DNA from: CAZXVW01 sp964644025 | GTDB taxonomy: Bacteria; Acidobacteriota; Terriglobia; Bryobacterales; Bryobacteraceae | Length of the DNA stretch: 6,634 bases | Direction: 5' to 3' | NCBI GenBank assembly: GCA_964644025.1 | Contig: CAZXVW010000216.1 | Span: 1-6,634 of the forward strand | Part shown: one piece after another, positions 1 to 6,213 of the stretch | How the letters are laid out: every line of letters starts with the position of its first letter | Numbering within the stretch: position 1 is the first letter of the stretch | Notes under the pieces: model-generated | Databases searched by the model: none | Told to the model about the DNA's origin: nothing | What the model saw: only the letters and a program-made list of their open reading frames with translations | Translations under genes and position numbers: made by a program

Positions 1-1
1 G

Positions 2-595
2 GTTGTTACGGCGGTGGCCGAACTGGTTTATTTACTGAGATCATACGGCAAGCACCCGGCGGGGCTCAAGGTGAACGGCAAGCCCGTGATCTTCGTCTAT
101 GGCCGGGCGGTGAACCAGCTCAAGCTGGACGGCTGGAAGGAAGTCGTGCGGCGCCTCAAAGAAGAGCACCCCGCCGGGTTCGCGCTGATAGGCGATAGAA
201 TCACCACGGAGGCGGCCGAGATCTTCGACGGCATTCACACTTACAACATCACCGGCAGGATCAAGGGCATGTCGACCCAACAGATCCGGGCCTGGGCGAA
301 AGAGAATTATCCCGCCGCGGTGAAGACAGCGGGAGACAAGATCTCGTGCCTGACGGTCATTCCCGGCTACGACGACCACAAGCTGGGGCGCAAACAGCCA
401 CGGCCGATTACCGACCGGCACGATGGAGAAACTTACCGCATTCTCTGGCAGGAGGCGATCGCCGCCGATCCGAATTGGGTCCTGATCACGAGTTGGAACG
501 AGTGGCACGAAGGAAGTGAAATCGAGCCGTCGCTGGAGAATGGCGATCGTGCCCTGAAAACCACCGCGGCTTACACAGCAAAATTCAGAAAGTAA
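2..595 (+). CDS. GH99-like / WbsX-type glycoside hydrolase, C-terminal part (5' end outside window)
   Basis: The frame is open to the left edge, so the true start is outside; the GTG at 14 is only the first possible start codon inside the window and should not be taken as the start. The visible 197 residues look like the C-terminal half of the GH99-like (endo-alpha-mannosidase/WbsX) TIM-barrel family. Key signs, numbered from GTG14, are GKPVIFVYGR near residues 22-31, a PGYDD stretch near 117-121, and the hallmark ITSWNEWHEGSEIEP at 158-172. In GH99 enzymes the two carboxylates three residues apart in NEWHEG (here E163 and E166) are the catalytic pair; I recall this from the family and cannot check it here. 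Members cleave or remodel mannose-type or related glycans; the substrate here is unknown. It ends in TAA at 593-595, with no terminator visible after it. It points toward the sulfatase at 1132, with a transposase fossil in between. The family call is good; the exact activity is not known. Confidence 0.85.
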   Translation, partial: VVTAVAELVYLLRSYGKHPAGLKVNGKPVIFVYGRAVNQLKLDGWKEVVRRLKEEHPAGFALIGDRITTEAAEIFDGIHTYNITGRIKGMSTQQIRAWAKENYPAAVKTAGDKISCLTVIPGYDDHKLGRKQPRPITDRHDGETYRILWQEAIAADPNWVLITSWNEWHEGSEIEPSLENGDRALKTTAAYTAKFRK

Positions 596-742
596 CCCTC
601 GACCCGCTCTGGAAGGTCTATGGGTGAGATCACCGTCGGTGGAAACGCAGTATCGCTGTGCCTTTTCGAGCGATTGTTCGGAGACGATTCGTTATCATCA
701 TAGCCCCGTCATTCCGCTTGATGGCCGGCATCCCCCTGTTTT
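596..742. other. Intergenic, nothing recognised
   Basis: This is the stretch between the GH99-like stop and the transposase fossil. A small dyad, GGTGA/TCACC, lies at 623-634 with only two bases between the arms; it is too tight and has no T-tract, so it is not a terminator. A TATCAT hexamer resembling a -10 box lies near 702-707, but no acceptable -35 sits 15-19 bases before it. No convincing coding sequence. Confidence 0.5.
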
Positions 743-1020
743 GTGGCCGCGGGTGTCCGGAGGCGGCGGGAGTGGCAGCAAAGCCCGCAGGTGGCCAGCA
801 GTGATATCGTCCAGACGCCGGCCGCTGCTTTCTACGGCCGGCTCAAGGAGATCCTCAACCAGCGGCACTTTGACCGCCGCAGGGGGTATTTGTGTTGGCG
901 CTGTTATCAGGGACTCTTCAGCCGCCCGGGCATCACGGCCGGCGTGCAGTTCCGCTCATTGCTGATCGGCCACTGCGAGGGGCTCGATTCCGAGCGTGGG
1001 ATCGGCCGGCGGGTGGTCGA
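743..1020 (+). pseudogene. DUF772-type (IS1182/IS5-like) transposase, N-terminal fossil
   Basis: Read from GTG743, residues about 10-92 match the usual N-terminus of DUF772-containing DDE transposases. They begin with a REWQQS lead-in, then TPAAAFYGRLKEIL (residues 25-38), HFDR, RPGITAGVQFRSLLIGH (61-77) and EGLDSERGIGRRV (79-91). The family normally reads roughly HPFYxRLNxIL, RPSIPPGxYFRMLLVGY, EGIDSERGIAWR. Similarity stops around 1020, where family members continue into a conserved DHSSLSR-type segment and the DDE catalytic core; both are missing. The frame stays open for about 40 more codons of unrecognised sequence and stops at 1144, inside the first codons of the sulfatase gene. It is a dead fragment of under a quarter of a full transposase. 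The family-level call rests on remembered motifs; IS1182 versus a related IS5 subgroup is not resolved. Confidence 0.72.
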
Positions 1021-1119
1021 AACCTTGCCATCGGGAATGTGGTGCGCGGAGGCGATCTGGAATATGCTAATGGACTACCCGGACGAGGTGGAGGCACGCG
1101 CGCCGAAGCCGAATCCAAT

Positions 1120-1125
1120 GGAGGT
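1120..1125 (+). promoter_or_regulatory. Shine-Dalgarno site of the sulfatase gene
   Basis: GGAGGT ends six bases before the ATG at 1132. An in-frame TAA at 1126-1128 closes the frame just upstream, so ATG1132 is the first usable start in this frame and the ribosome binding site supports it. Confidence 0.8.
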
Positions 1126-1131
1126 TAACAG

Positions 1132-2607
1132 ATGCGTTGCCTGAACTGGCTGGCTGGCCTTGCCCTCATTCCTTCGTTCCTCTTTGCAGCAACAGATGGT
1201 CAACGCAATACTGGCCAATACCCGAACGTCGTCATCATCCTCTCCGATGACCTCGGCTATGGCAGTGTGAACAGCTACGGCGCCGACAAGCGCCACGTCC
1301 GCACGCCAAGCATAGACCGGCTGGCCCGGGAAGGGCGCCGGTTCACCGATGCGAATACTCCCGCCTCGGTGTGCACGCCGACACGTTATGCGGTCCTTAC
1401 GGGGCGTTACTGCTGGCGCACTTCGCTGCAGCACGGCGTGCTCGGCATCACCTCTCCGATGCTCATCGAAACCAGCCGGCTGACAATCGCATCGCTGCTC
1501 AAGTCGGTTGGATACCGGACGGCGGCGATCGGGAAATGGCATCTCGGCTACGGGGTCGGCAAGACGGATTACACGAAGCCGCTCAAGCCCGGCCCGCTCG
1601 ACATTGGCTTTGACTACCACTTCGGCGTGCCGCAGAATCACGGCGACGCCACGGGAATCTATGTGCGGAACCGCCGGACGGTCGGATTGCGCTCCGATCG
1701 TGTCAAGCCGTTCGGAAGGACTCCCTATGGCCGGCCGTATCTTGGCTTCGATGCTCCCCAGCGAGTAGACGAGAAGGTGATGGACGAGCTGACCACCGAG
1801 GCCGTCGAGTGGCTGGAAAAGCAGGATGCCGGGACGCCCTTCTTTCTTTATTTCACTCCGGTGGCGATCCATTTCCCCTACACGCCGTCGGAGAAAACCC
1901 GGGGCACGAGCGGAGTGGGCCTTTATGGCGATTGGATTCACGAATTGGATCTGTCCGTGGGACGAATCACCGAGGCGCTGGACCGGCTCGGCTTTGCCAA
2001 GGACACGCTCCTCATCTTCACGAGTGACAACGGGGGAGTTGTGATCACCGGCGGCGACCGGCCGGAGGCCGTGGCCTACCGGGCAGGCTTCCGCGCCAAT
2101 GGCGACTGGCGGGGGCGCAAACACAGCATTTACGAGGGTGGCTTTCGCGTCCCGTTCATCGTCCGGTGGCCCGGAAAGGTCGCGCCCGGCACGACATCTG
2201 ACGAGACCATCAACCTGGTGGACATGTTGGCTACCATCGCGGCGGTGGTTGGCGAATCTCTGCCGCCGCCCGAGAAGACGGCCGAAGACAGCCTCGATGT
2301 GTTGCCTGCCTTTCTGGGGCGCTCCTCGCCGCGTTCGCGGCGCCAGCCGATGATCGTGCAGAGCGTGGATGGGAACTTGGCGATCCGGCAGGGCCCGTGG
2401 AAGTACATTCAGGGGAAGCCAAGCCCCACGGTGAAGCGTGTTTCCCGGCCCGATGAGTTGCGGCGGCAGTTGTACAATCTGACCGAGGATCCCGCCGAGC
2501 GCAATAACCTGATCGATAGATACCCGGAGATTGCCGCGCGGCTGGAGGATCTTCTCGACACGATCCGGACGAAAGGCTATTCCCGGGAACAGATGCCCGT
2601 CGAGTAA
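1132..2607 (+). CDS. Secreted formylglycine-dependent sulfatase (arylsulfatase A-like)
   Basis: This 491-residue protein is a type I sulfatase, which hydrolyses sulfate esters using a Cys converted to formylglycine. Residues 1-20 form a signal peptide (short basic start, hydrophobic core, AA before TDGQ), so it acts in the periplasm or outside the cell. The N-terminal metal site shows as NVVIILSDDLGYG (32-44; D39, D40). The active-site motif is C81-T-P-T-R85, followed by the usual LTGRY. Further family signatures are GKWHLG (134-139; K135, H137), AIHFPY (245-250; H247) and FTSDNGG (296-302; D299, N300), which supplies further metal ligands. A basic GRKHSIYEGGFRVPFIVRWPG block spans about 328-348, and the C-terminal subdomain has the typical LYNLTEDPAERNNL. 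All key residues are present and the length is normal. Maturation needs a formylglycine-generating enzyme, not encoded here. The substrate cannot be told from the sequence; a carbohydrate sulfate is most likely given the GH99-like neighbour upstream. Confidence 0.95.
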   Translation: MRCLNWLAGLALIPSFLFAATDGQRNTGQYPNVVIILSDDLGYGSVNSYGADKRHVRTPSIDRLAREGRRFTDANTPASVCTPTRYAVLTGRYCWRTSLQHGVLGITSPMLIETSRLTIASLLKSVGYRTAAIGKWHLGYGVGKTDYTKPLKPGPLDIGFDYHFGVPQNHGDATGIYVRNRRTVGLRSDRVKPFGRTPYGRPYLGFDAPQRVDEKVMDELTTEAVEWLEKQDAGTPFFLYFTPVAIHFPYTPSEKTRGTSGVGLYGDWIHELDLSVGRITEALDRLGFAKDTLLIFTSDNGGVVITGGDRPEAVAYRAGFRANGDWRGRKHSIYEGGFRVPFIVRWPGKVAPGTTSDETINLVDMLATIAAVVGESLPPPEKTAEDSLDVLPAFLGRSSPRSRRQPMIVQSVDGNLAIRQGPWKYIQGKPSPTVKRVSRPDELRRQLYNLTEDPAERNNLIDRYPEIAARLEDLLDTIRTKGYSREQMPVE

Positions 2608-2682
2608 GATCAGAGCAGTCTCGTGACTCGCAGAATGCTCTCCGTACTGAATGCGGTTGGAAGTTTTCAGGCGGAGTTGACA

Positions 2683-2706
2683 GCGTCCGCGTGCACGAGC
2701 GGACGC
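2683..2706. terminator. Perfect 8-bp dyad in convergent gap, possible bidirectional terminator
   Basis: GCGTCCGC at 2683-2690 and GCGGACGC at 2699-2706 are exact reverse complements with an 8-base loop. It lies between the stop of the sulfatase (2607, plus strand) and the stop of the UxuA-like gene (2735, minus strand), where a shared transcription stop would be expected. No T-run follows on either strand, so it is not a classical intrinsic terminator. It may act as a weak or Rho-assisted stop, or protect a 3' end. The role is inferred. Confidence 0.4.
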
Positions 2707-2734
2707 AGGCTGGTCCTTGGCCCCTGGTCTAAAA

Positions 2735-3901
2735 TCAGAGGTTCTTGGTTTCCGCGTTGACCGCCTGGATCAGGGCCCGGATATAGCCCTGGGAGAAGGT
2801 GCGGCCGATGCGGCCGCCGGCGAAGTCGCCGGTCATCTGCGGCGTGTGATCGGAGACCATGGCGTGGCGGTAATTTACGTCGCGATAGGCGCGCATGGCC
2901 TCGAGCATGTCCACGTCGCCCTCGTCAATGAAGGTCTCGACGTATTTCGGGACGCTGCCCCGGACGCCGCGGAAATGCACGTGGTGGATCTTGCCCAGAC
3001 CGCCGATGCGGCGGATGGCCTCGATGACGTCCACACCCATTTCCGTGACCGTGCCCTGGCAGAAGGTGAAGCCGTGGGCCGGGCTGTCGATGGCCTTGAC
3101 GAAGGCCTCGATCTCGTCGGTGTTGGTCATGATCCGTTCAATGCCCCGCATGACCTTCACCGGCGGGTCCTTGGGATGGCAGGAGATGCGGACGCCGGCT
3201 TGCTCGGCAGCTTCGGCGACGGGCCGGGCGAAGTAAAGCATGCGATCCCAGAGCTGTCGCCGGGAGATGCGGCCGAGATCCTCGAAGGGCGGGGCGTCCT
3301 TGACGCGGTCGTAGTCGAAGGCTTGCAACAGCGCGCCGCCGCGGCCCTTCACCTTGTAGTAGCCCACTTCGGCGCCCCACTTGAAATCGGGCGACCAGCG
3401 CCACTCGAAGACATCGATGCCCACCTGGGCTCCGGCGCGGATAGACCGCTGGATATTCTCGATCGAGCGGTCCCGTTCCGGCAAGCCGAGCATCGGCGGC
3501 TTGAGCCAGGAGAGGGGGATCATGATGGTATTCAGGTGAAGGCCGAAACGGGCGCACTTCTCCTGCAAGGGCTTCAGGTCGGCCACGCTCCAGTAGCCTT
3601 TCCCCTCGGAGTCGATCCACTCGGTGCCCTGCAACACGACCCACTTGTGTCCCATCTGGGCCTGCCAGGTGAGCGTGTCGTCGTTCAGGTTGCTGATGTT
3701 CTCGGCGACCTTGGGCTCCCACCAGGTCGTCTTTCGGGGTCCGGGAATCTGGGCGCCGGCGGCTCCGGAAGCCGCCGCGGCGGCCGCACGGCCGGTACGC
3801 ACGAAAGGTCCGGGAGCCGCCATGGCGGCTCCCGCCACGACGGAGGTGCGGAGAAACTCGCGCCGCGGAGTGGCATTCGCTCTTGGGTCGCTTCGTCTCA
3901 T
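2735..3901 (-). CDS. Tat-exported mannonate dehydratase (UxuA)-family TIM-barrel protein
   Basis: The protein has 388 residues. It starts with a twin-arginine signal: TPRREFLRTS at 11-20, then a hydrophobic Ala-rich stretch to about residue 45, so it is probably exported folded. The mature part (from about 57) is UxuA-like. Family blocks are KWVVLQGTEW (86-95), HLNTIMIPL (122-130), GVRISCHPKDPP (236-247; C241, H242), GFTFCQGT (277-284; C281), KIHHVHFRGV (304-313; H306, H307, H309), DEGDVDM (326-332) and SDHTPQMTGD (350-359), then GRTFSQGYIRALI near the end. In the family, His, Cys and Asp residues in these blocks bind Mn2+ or Fe2+ and dehydrate D-mannonate to 2-keto-3-deoxygluconate. E. coli UxuA has a similar total length but no export signal. 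ATG3901 is preceded by GGGAG about 11 bases upstream, a modest site. The fold is confident; the substrate could be another sugar acid or the function could differ, since exported relatives are poorly characterised. Confidence 0.85.
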   Translation of the reverse strand: MRRSDPRANATPRREFLRTSVVAGAAMAAPGPFVRTGRAAAAAASGAAGAQIPGPRKTTWWEPKVAENISNLNDDTLTWQAQMGHKWVVLQGTEWIDSEGKGYWSVADLKPLQEKCARFGLHLNTIMIPLSWLKPPMLGLPERDRSIENIQRSIRAGAQVGIDVFEWRWSPDFKWGAEVGYYKVKGRGGALLQAFDYDRVKDAPPFEDLGRISRRQLWDRMLYFARPVAEAAEQAGVRISCHPKDPPVKVMRGIERIMTNTDEIEAFVKAIDSPAHGFTFCQGTVTEMGVDVIEAIRRIGGLGKIHHVHFRGVRGSVPKYVETFIDEGDVDMLEAMRAYRDVNYRHAMVSDHTPQMTGDFAGGRIGRTFSQGYIRALIQAVNAETKNL

Positions 3902-3924
3902 AGCCGCTCAGACTCCCATGCCAG

Positions 3925-3952
3925 CTAATCAGTCCCCAAGTGTGGAAGTCAA
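3925..3952 (-). promoter_or_regulatory. Weak candidate sigma70-type promoter for the UxuA-like gene
   Basis: On the minus strand TTGACT (3952 to 3947; 5 of 6 matches to TTGACA) is followed after 16 bases by GATTAG (3930 to 3925; only 3 of 6 matches to TATAAT). A start near 3918 would leave a leader of under 20 bases before ATG3901. The -35 is good and the -10 poor, so this is tentative. Confidence 0.25.
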
Positions 3953-3963
3953 GCGGACTTTTT

Positions 3964-3993
3964 CGCTCGCTCGGACACGAGACGCGGCGAGCG
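3964..3993. repeat. Inverted repeat downstream of gdhA
   Basis: CGCTCGC at 3964-3970 and GCGAGCG at 3987-3993 are exact reverse complements with a 16-base loop. It lies in the 177-base gap between the gdhA stop and the UxuA-like start. On the minus strand the hairpin is followed by A residues rather than T, so it is not a classical intrinsic terminator for gdhA, though it could still slow polymerase or stabilise the transcript end. Chance is possible in such GC-rich DNA. Confidence 0.35.
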
Positions 3994-4100
3994 GCCGTAA
4001 GCAAGCTCGCAGATCCAAGGAAAAGGAGGACGAACGGACACCCCCCGTGGAGATCGTAAGCCGGCCCTAGTTGTGGCTTCAGACGCGGCCGTAAGCCAGC
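3991..4100. repeat. Short direct repeat copying the last codons of gdhA
   Basis: A 16-base unit at 4085-4100 (complement of the last gdhA codons, ending Ala-Tyr-Gly-Arg) recurs at 3991-4006 with one mismatch; the first 12 bases, GCGGCCGTAAGC, are identical. The second copy is non-coding and sits 79 bases beyond the stop. It could be a trace of a small duplication of the gdhA 3' end, or coincidence. Confidence 0.4.
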
Positions 4101-5443
4101 ATGGCGTCGGCTACCTTCTTAAATCCGGCGATGTTCGCCCCTTTGACGTGGTTGACATACCCGTCCGGCTCGCGGCCGTACTCCACGCACTGCTTGTGGA
4201 TCTTGCCCATGATCTCGATGAGTTTCTGGTTGACTTCTTCCTGTGACCACGAAGTCCGCACGGCATTCTGGCTCTGTTCCAAGCCCGACACAGCCACGCC
4301 GCCGGCGTTGGCCGCCTTGCCGGGTCCGAATAACACCCGGGCCTGCTGGAACAGGTGGACCGCCTCGGGCGTCGTCGGCATGTTGGCGCCTTCGGACACC
4401 GCTAGGACGCCGTTATCGATCAGTTGCTGGGCGTCCGCCCGGGAAAGTTCGTTCTGCGTTGCGCACGGCAGGGCGAGATCGCAGGGCACGGACCATACCG
4501 GGCGCTCCGCATGATATTCGCAGCCGAAGCGGTCGGCGTATTCCGATACACGCCCCCGCCGAACTTCCTTCAGCTCTTTCAACCATTCGAGCTTTTCGCC
4601 TCGGATGCCGTCCGGGTCGTAAACAAACCCGGAAGAATCCGATGCGGTAAGGACCTTGGCGCCGAGCTGGGCTAGTTTCTCGATAGCGTAAAGCGCCGCG
4701 TTTCCCGAACCCGAGACCACCGCTGTTTTCCCTTCTATGCCGTCTCCGCACAAGGCCAGCATCTCTTGGAGGAAATACACGGCCCCGTAGCCGGTGGCCT
4801 CCCGCCGCACGAAACTCCCGCCGAAGGCCAGCCCCTTTCCGGTCAAGGTACCCGTGAATCGATTCGCCAAGCGCCTGTACTGACCGAACAGGTAGCCGAT
4901 CTCCCGGACACCGACGCCGATGTCTCCGGCGGGTACATCGGTGTCTTCCCCGATGTGCCTGTACAGCTCGCTCATCAGCGAGTAGCAAAACCGCTGGACC
5001 TCACGGTCGCTCTTGCCTTTGGGGTCGAAGTTGGAGCCGCCTTTGGCGCCTCCCATCGGGAGTGTCGTCAAGGCGTTCTTGAGCACCTGTTCGAAACCCA
5101 GGAACTTCAGCACGCTGAGTGTAACCGTGGGATGGAACCGCAACCCGCCCTTGTAAGGGCCGATGGAGTTGTTGAACTGTACTCGCCATCCCCGGTTTAC
5201 CTGGATGTCTCCCGCGTCATTCTCCCACGTAATCCGGAAGGTGATGATGCGATCAGGCTCGGTGAGGCGTTCCAACAAGGCGTCTTTGCGATACTGTGGG
5301 TTGTCGAAAGTAAAGGGGATGATGCTTTCCATCACCTCCCTGACCGCTTGGTGGAATTCTGGCTCACCGGGATTTCTCTCGATCAATCCCCCCATGAAAC
5401 GTTCGACTTCATTGCGAACTTCCACGCTTAGTGATTGAGTCAT
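4079..5443 (-). CDS. gdhA: NADP-type glutamate dehydrogenase
   Basis: This 454-residue protein is a full-length small hexameric glutamate dehydrogenase (E. coli GdhA is 447). It catalyses reductive amination of 2-oxoglutarate with ammonium to glutamate in the cytoplasm, normally with NADPH. The glutamate-binding domain shows GPYKGGLRFHP (95-105; K98), K122 in QVLKNALT, and the catalytic-lysine block LPMGGAKGGSNFDP (128-141; K134). PAGDIGVGVREIGY (171-184) holds the catalytic aspartate D174. The Rossmann domain carries SGSGNAA (244-250). The residues after the second strand, SDSSG (268-272), lack an acidic residue typical of strict NAD enzymes, which favours NADPH; this is inference. EGANMPTTPEA (351-361) and GPGKAANAGGVAVSG (373-387) are further signatures. 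No key residue is missing. The start is fixed by AAGGAG eight bases upstream. It runs toward the UxuA-like gene with a 177-base gap, so they are probably separate transcripts. Its upstream side is occupied by transposase fossils. Confidence 0.97.
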   Translation of the reverse strand: MTQSLSVEVRNEVERFMGGLIERNPGEPEFHQAVREVMESIIPFTFDNPQYRKDALLERLTEPDRIITFRITWENDAGDIQVNRGWRVQFNNSIGPYKGGLRFHPTVTLSVLKFLGFEQVLKNALTTLPMGGAKGGSNFDPKGKSDREVQRFCYSLMSELYRHIGEDTDVPAGDIGVGVREIGYLFGQYRRLANRFTGTLTGKGLAFGGSFVRREATGYGAVYFLQEMLALCGDGIEGKTAVVSGSGNAALYAIEKLAQLGAKVLTASDSSGFVYDPDGIRGEKLEWLKELKEVRRGRVSEYADRFGCEYHAERPVWSVPCDLALPCATQNELSRADAQQLIDNGVLAVSEGANMPTTPEAVHLFQQARVLFGPGKAANAGGVAVSGLEQSQNAVRTSWSQEEVNQKLIEIMGKIHKQCVEYGREPDGYVNHVKGANIAGFKKVADAMLAYGRV

Positions 5444-5451
5444 GGATTCAT

Positions 5452-5457
5452 CTCCTT
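5452..5457 (-). promoter_or_regulatory. Shine-Dalgarno site of gdhA
   Basis: On the minus strand AAGGAG lies at 5457 to 5452 with an 8-base spacer to ATG5443. This is a strong site, and it favours initiation at 5443 over translation entering from the remnant frame that spans 5778 to 5440 and overlaps the start by four bases. Confidence 0.85.
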
Positions 5458-5510
5458 CCGTAACAGCGATGTATCACCCCCCATTCCTGGGACAGTGCCT
5501 TGAATTATCG

Positions 5511-5706
5511 TCATGCGGCAGCCTCGATGGCAAGCCGCTGGAATCGAGCCTCCCGCGCAGATTTGGAGGCGAAGCCGTTCCACTAGCCAATGCTGCTTGC
5601 AATGGTTCCGGAATTCCCTCAGGGCCTCCTCGATCTGCTCTATGTTATCGAATTTCCGCACCCACACAGGCCGCCCGTTGAGGGCACGGAGGAACCGATT
5701 AGGTGT
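5511..5706 (-). pseudogene. IS3-type (integrase-core) transposase, C-terminal fossil with frameshift
   Basis: On the minus strand, codons from about 5706 read TPNRFLRAL, then VWVRKFDNIEQIEEALREF and HWLVER, ending near 5575. Intact integrase-core (rve-type) transposases end roughly ERFIRTLKE, LLWVRTFDTVEELRxALxEF, YNEQWLIERHG, so this is their C-terminus just after the catalytic Glu region. At 5575 the match stops in this frame, but in another frame it continues as NGFASKSAREARFQRLAIEAAA with a TGA at 5513-5511, which looks like a normal transposase C-terminus. The gene is therefore frameshifted, and everything before about 5706 is missing or unrecognisable. The frame as read (5778-5440, 112 codons) overlaps the gdhA start by four bases but has no sign of being a real gene. 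The assignment rests on remembered motifs; IS3 versus IS481 is not separated. Confidence 0.68.
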
Positions 5707-5817
5707 TTGCAGGCTCATTTCATTACTGTCCTTGAGTCGCGCCCTAACTGCCCTGGCCCAGCGCCGCGAGGGGAGCAAGAGAGGCCCCCAGGGTCTGTAT
5801 AAATATGCGCTCTAGTG

Positions 5818-5846
5818 AATATATCACAACCCGGGCCGAATGTCTA
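5818..5846 (-). promoter_or_regulatory. Good sigma70-type promoter with extended -10, facing gdhA
   Basis: On the minus strand TAGACA (5846 to 5841; 5 of 6 matches to TTGACA) is separated by exactly 17 bases from TATATT (5823 to 5818; 5 of 6 matches to TATAAT). TGA immediately precedes the -10, giving the TGn extended -10 element. A start near 5811 would give a leader of about 370 bases running through the IS3-type fossil to gdhA. It sits in an AT-rich island (about 5796-5830) inside GC-rich DNA. The -10 is overlapped by a dyad, GTGA-5 bases-TCAC (5816-5828), which could be an operator; the 5-base spacer is one short of a CRP-type site. Whether it drives gdhA, or is a relic of an IS, is not known. 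Confidence 0.55.
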
Positions 5847-5855
5847 CCGAAACGC

Positions 5856-6213
5856 GCCAGGTGGCCGCTGTTGCCGGTGCGTCGGGAGGAAGCTGCCGCG
5901 CGGCGCCTGGTGCAAGCGGGCCTGGTAGTCACGCGGGCGGGCCGCCTGCGCCCGTCGCCAAGGCTGGGCCGCAGTCCCTCCGCCAGCGCCTGCGAACCCT
6001 ACCGCGAACTGATCGAGATTGGCCTGTCCCGCGGCCGCAACGCGAAGGCGACCTGGCAGGACCTGGTCGACGATCACGGGTTCGCCGGCGGCTGTCAGAG
6101 CGTCAAGCGCTTCGCCGGCAAGCTGCGCGGCTCTTCCTCGCCGCCGGCCCGGGCGGTGATTGTCACGGCGCCCGGCCGAGAAGCGCAAGCCGGCTACGGC
6201 GCCGGCCCAGGGT
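5856..6213 (+). pseudogene. istA: IS21-family IstA transposase, N-terminal fossil
   Basis: In the frame whose codons start at multiples of three (for example 6000), the sequence reads RWPLLPVRREEAARRLVQAG, then ACEPYRELIEIGLSRGRN, WQDLVDDHGFAGG, QSVKRFAGKLRG, and IVTAPGREAQAGYGAGP ending near 6209. IS21 IstA proteins of this type normally show EPYRELIExGLSRGRNAMAIWQDLV, YQSVKRFVRKLRG, and IETAPGEEAQVDYGTGP. The Asp in the VDYG block is the first residue of the DDE catalytic triad and is replaced here by Gly (AGYG). Similarity ends at about 6213; the catalytic core and the partner istB are absent. The first in-frame ATG is at 5805, but no IstA-like sequence precedes about 5856. The same frame stays open to the window end, which is probably chance in high-GC DNA. 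It is a decayed, inactive fragment. Confidence 0.75.

Noticed and set aside
41..508. A 155-codon minus-strand frame opposite the GH99-like gene.
   Set aside because: It is a shadow of the plus-strand frame, which carries the NEWHEG motif; no motif on the minus strand.
1075..2124. A 349-codon open frame on the minus strand opposite the sulfatase.
   Set aside because: The sulfatase on the plus strand has an intact signal peptide, ribosome binding site and all family motifs; the antisense frame shows none.
2717..3928. A 403-codon open frame on the plus strand opposite the UxuA-like gene.
   Set aside because: It mirrors the real gene in high-GC DNA and its translation (Asp/Gly/His/Ala/Val-rich) has no family motif, while the minus-strand product has a Tat signal and UxuA blocks.
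5470..5495. CCCA/TGGG mini-hairpin in the gdhA leader, considered as an attenuator or riboswitch element.
   Set aside because: The stem is only four base pairs with a four-base loop, with no alternative pairing or T-run, and no known riboswitch core.
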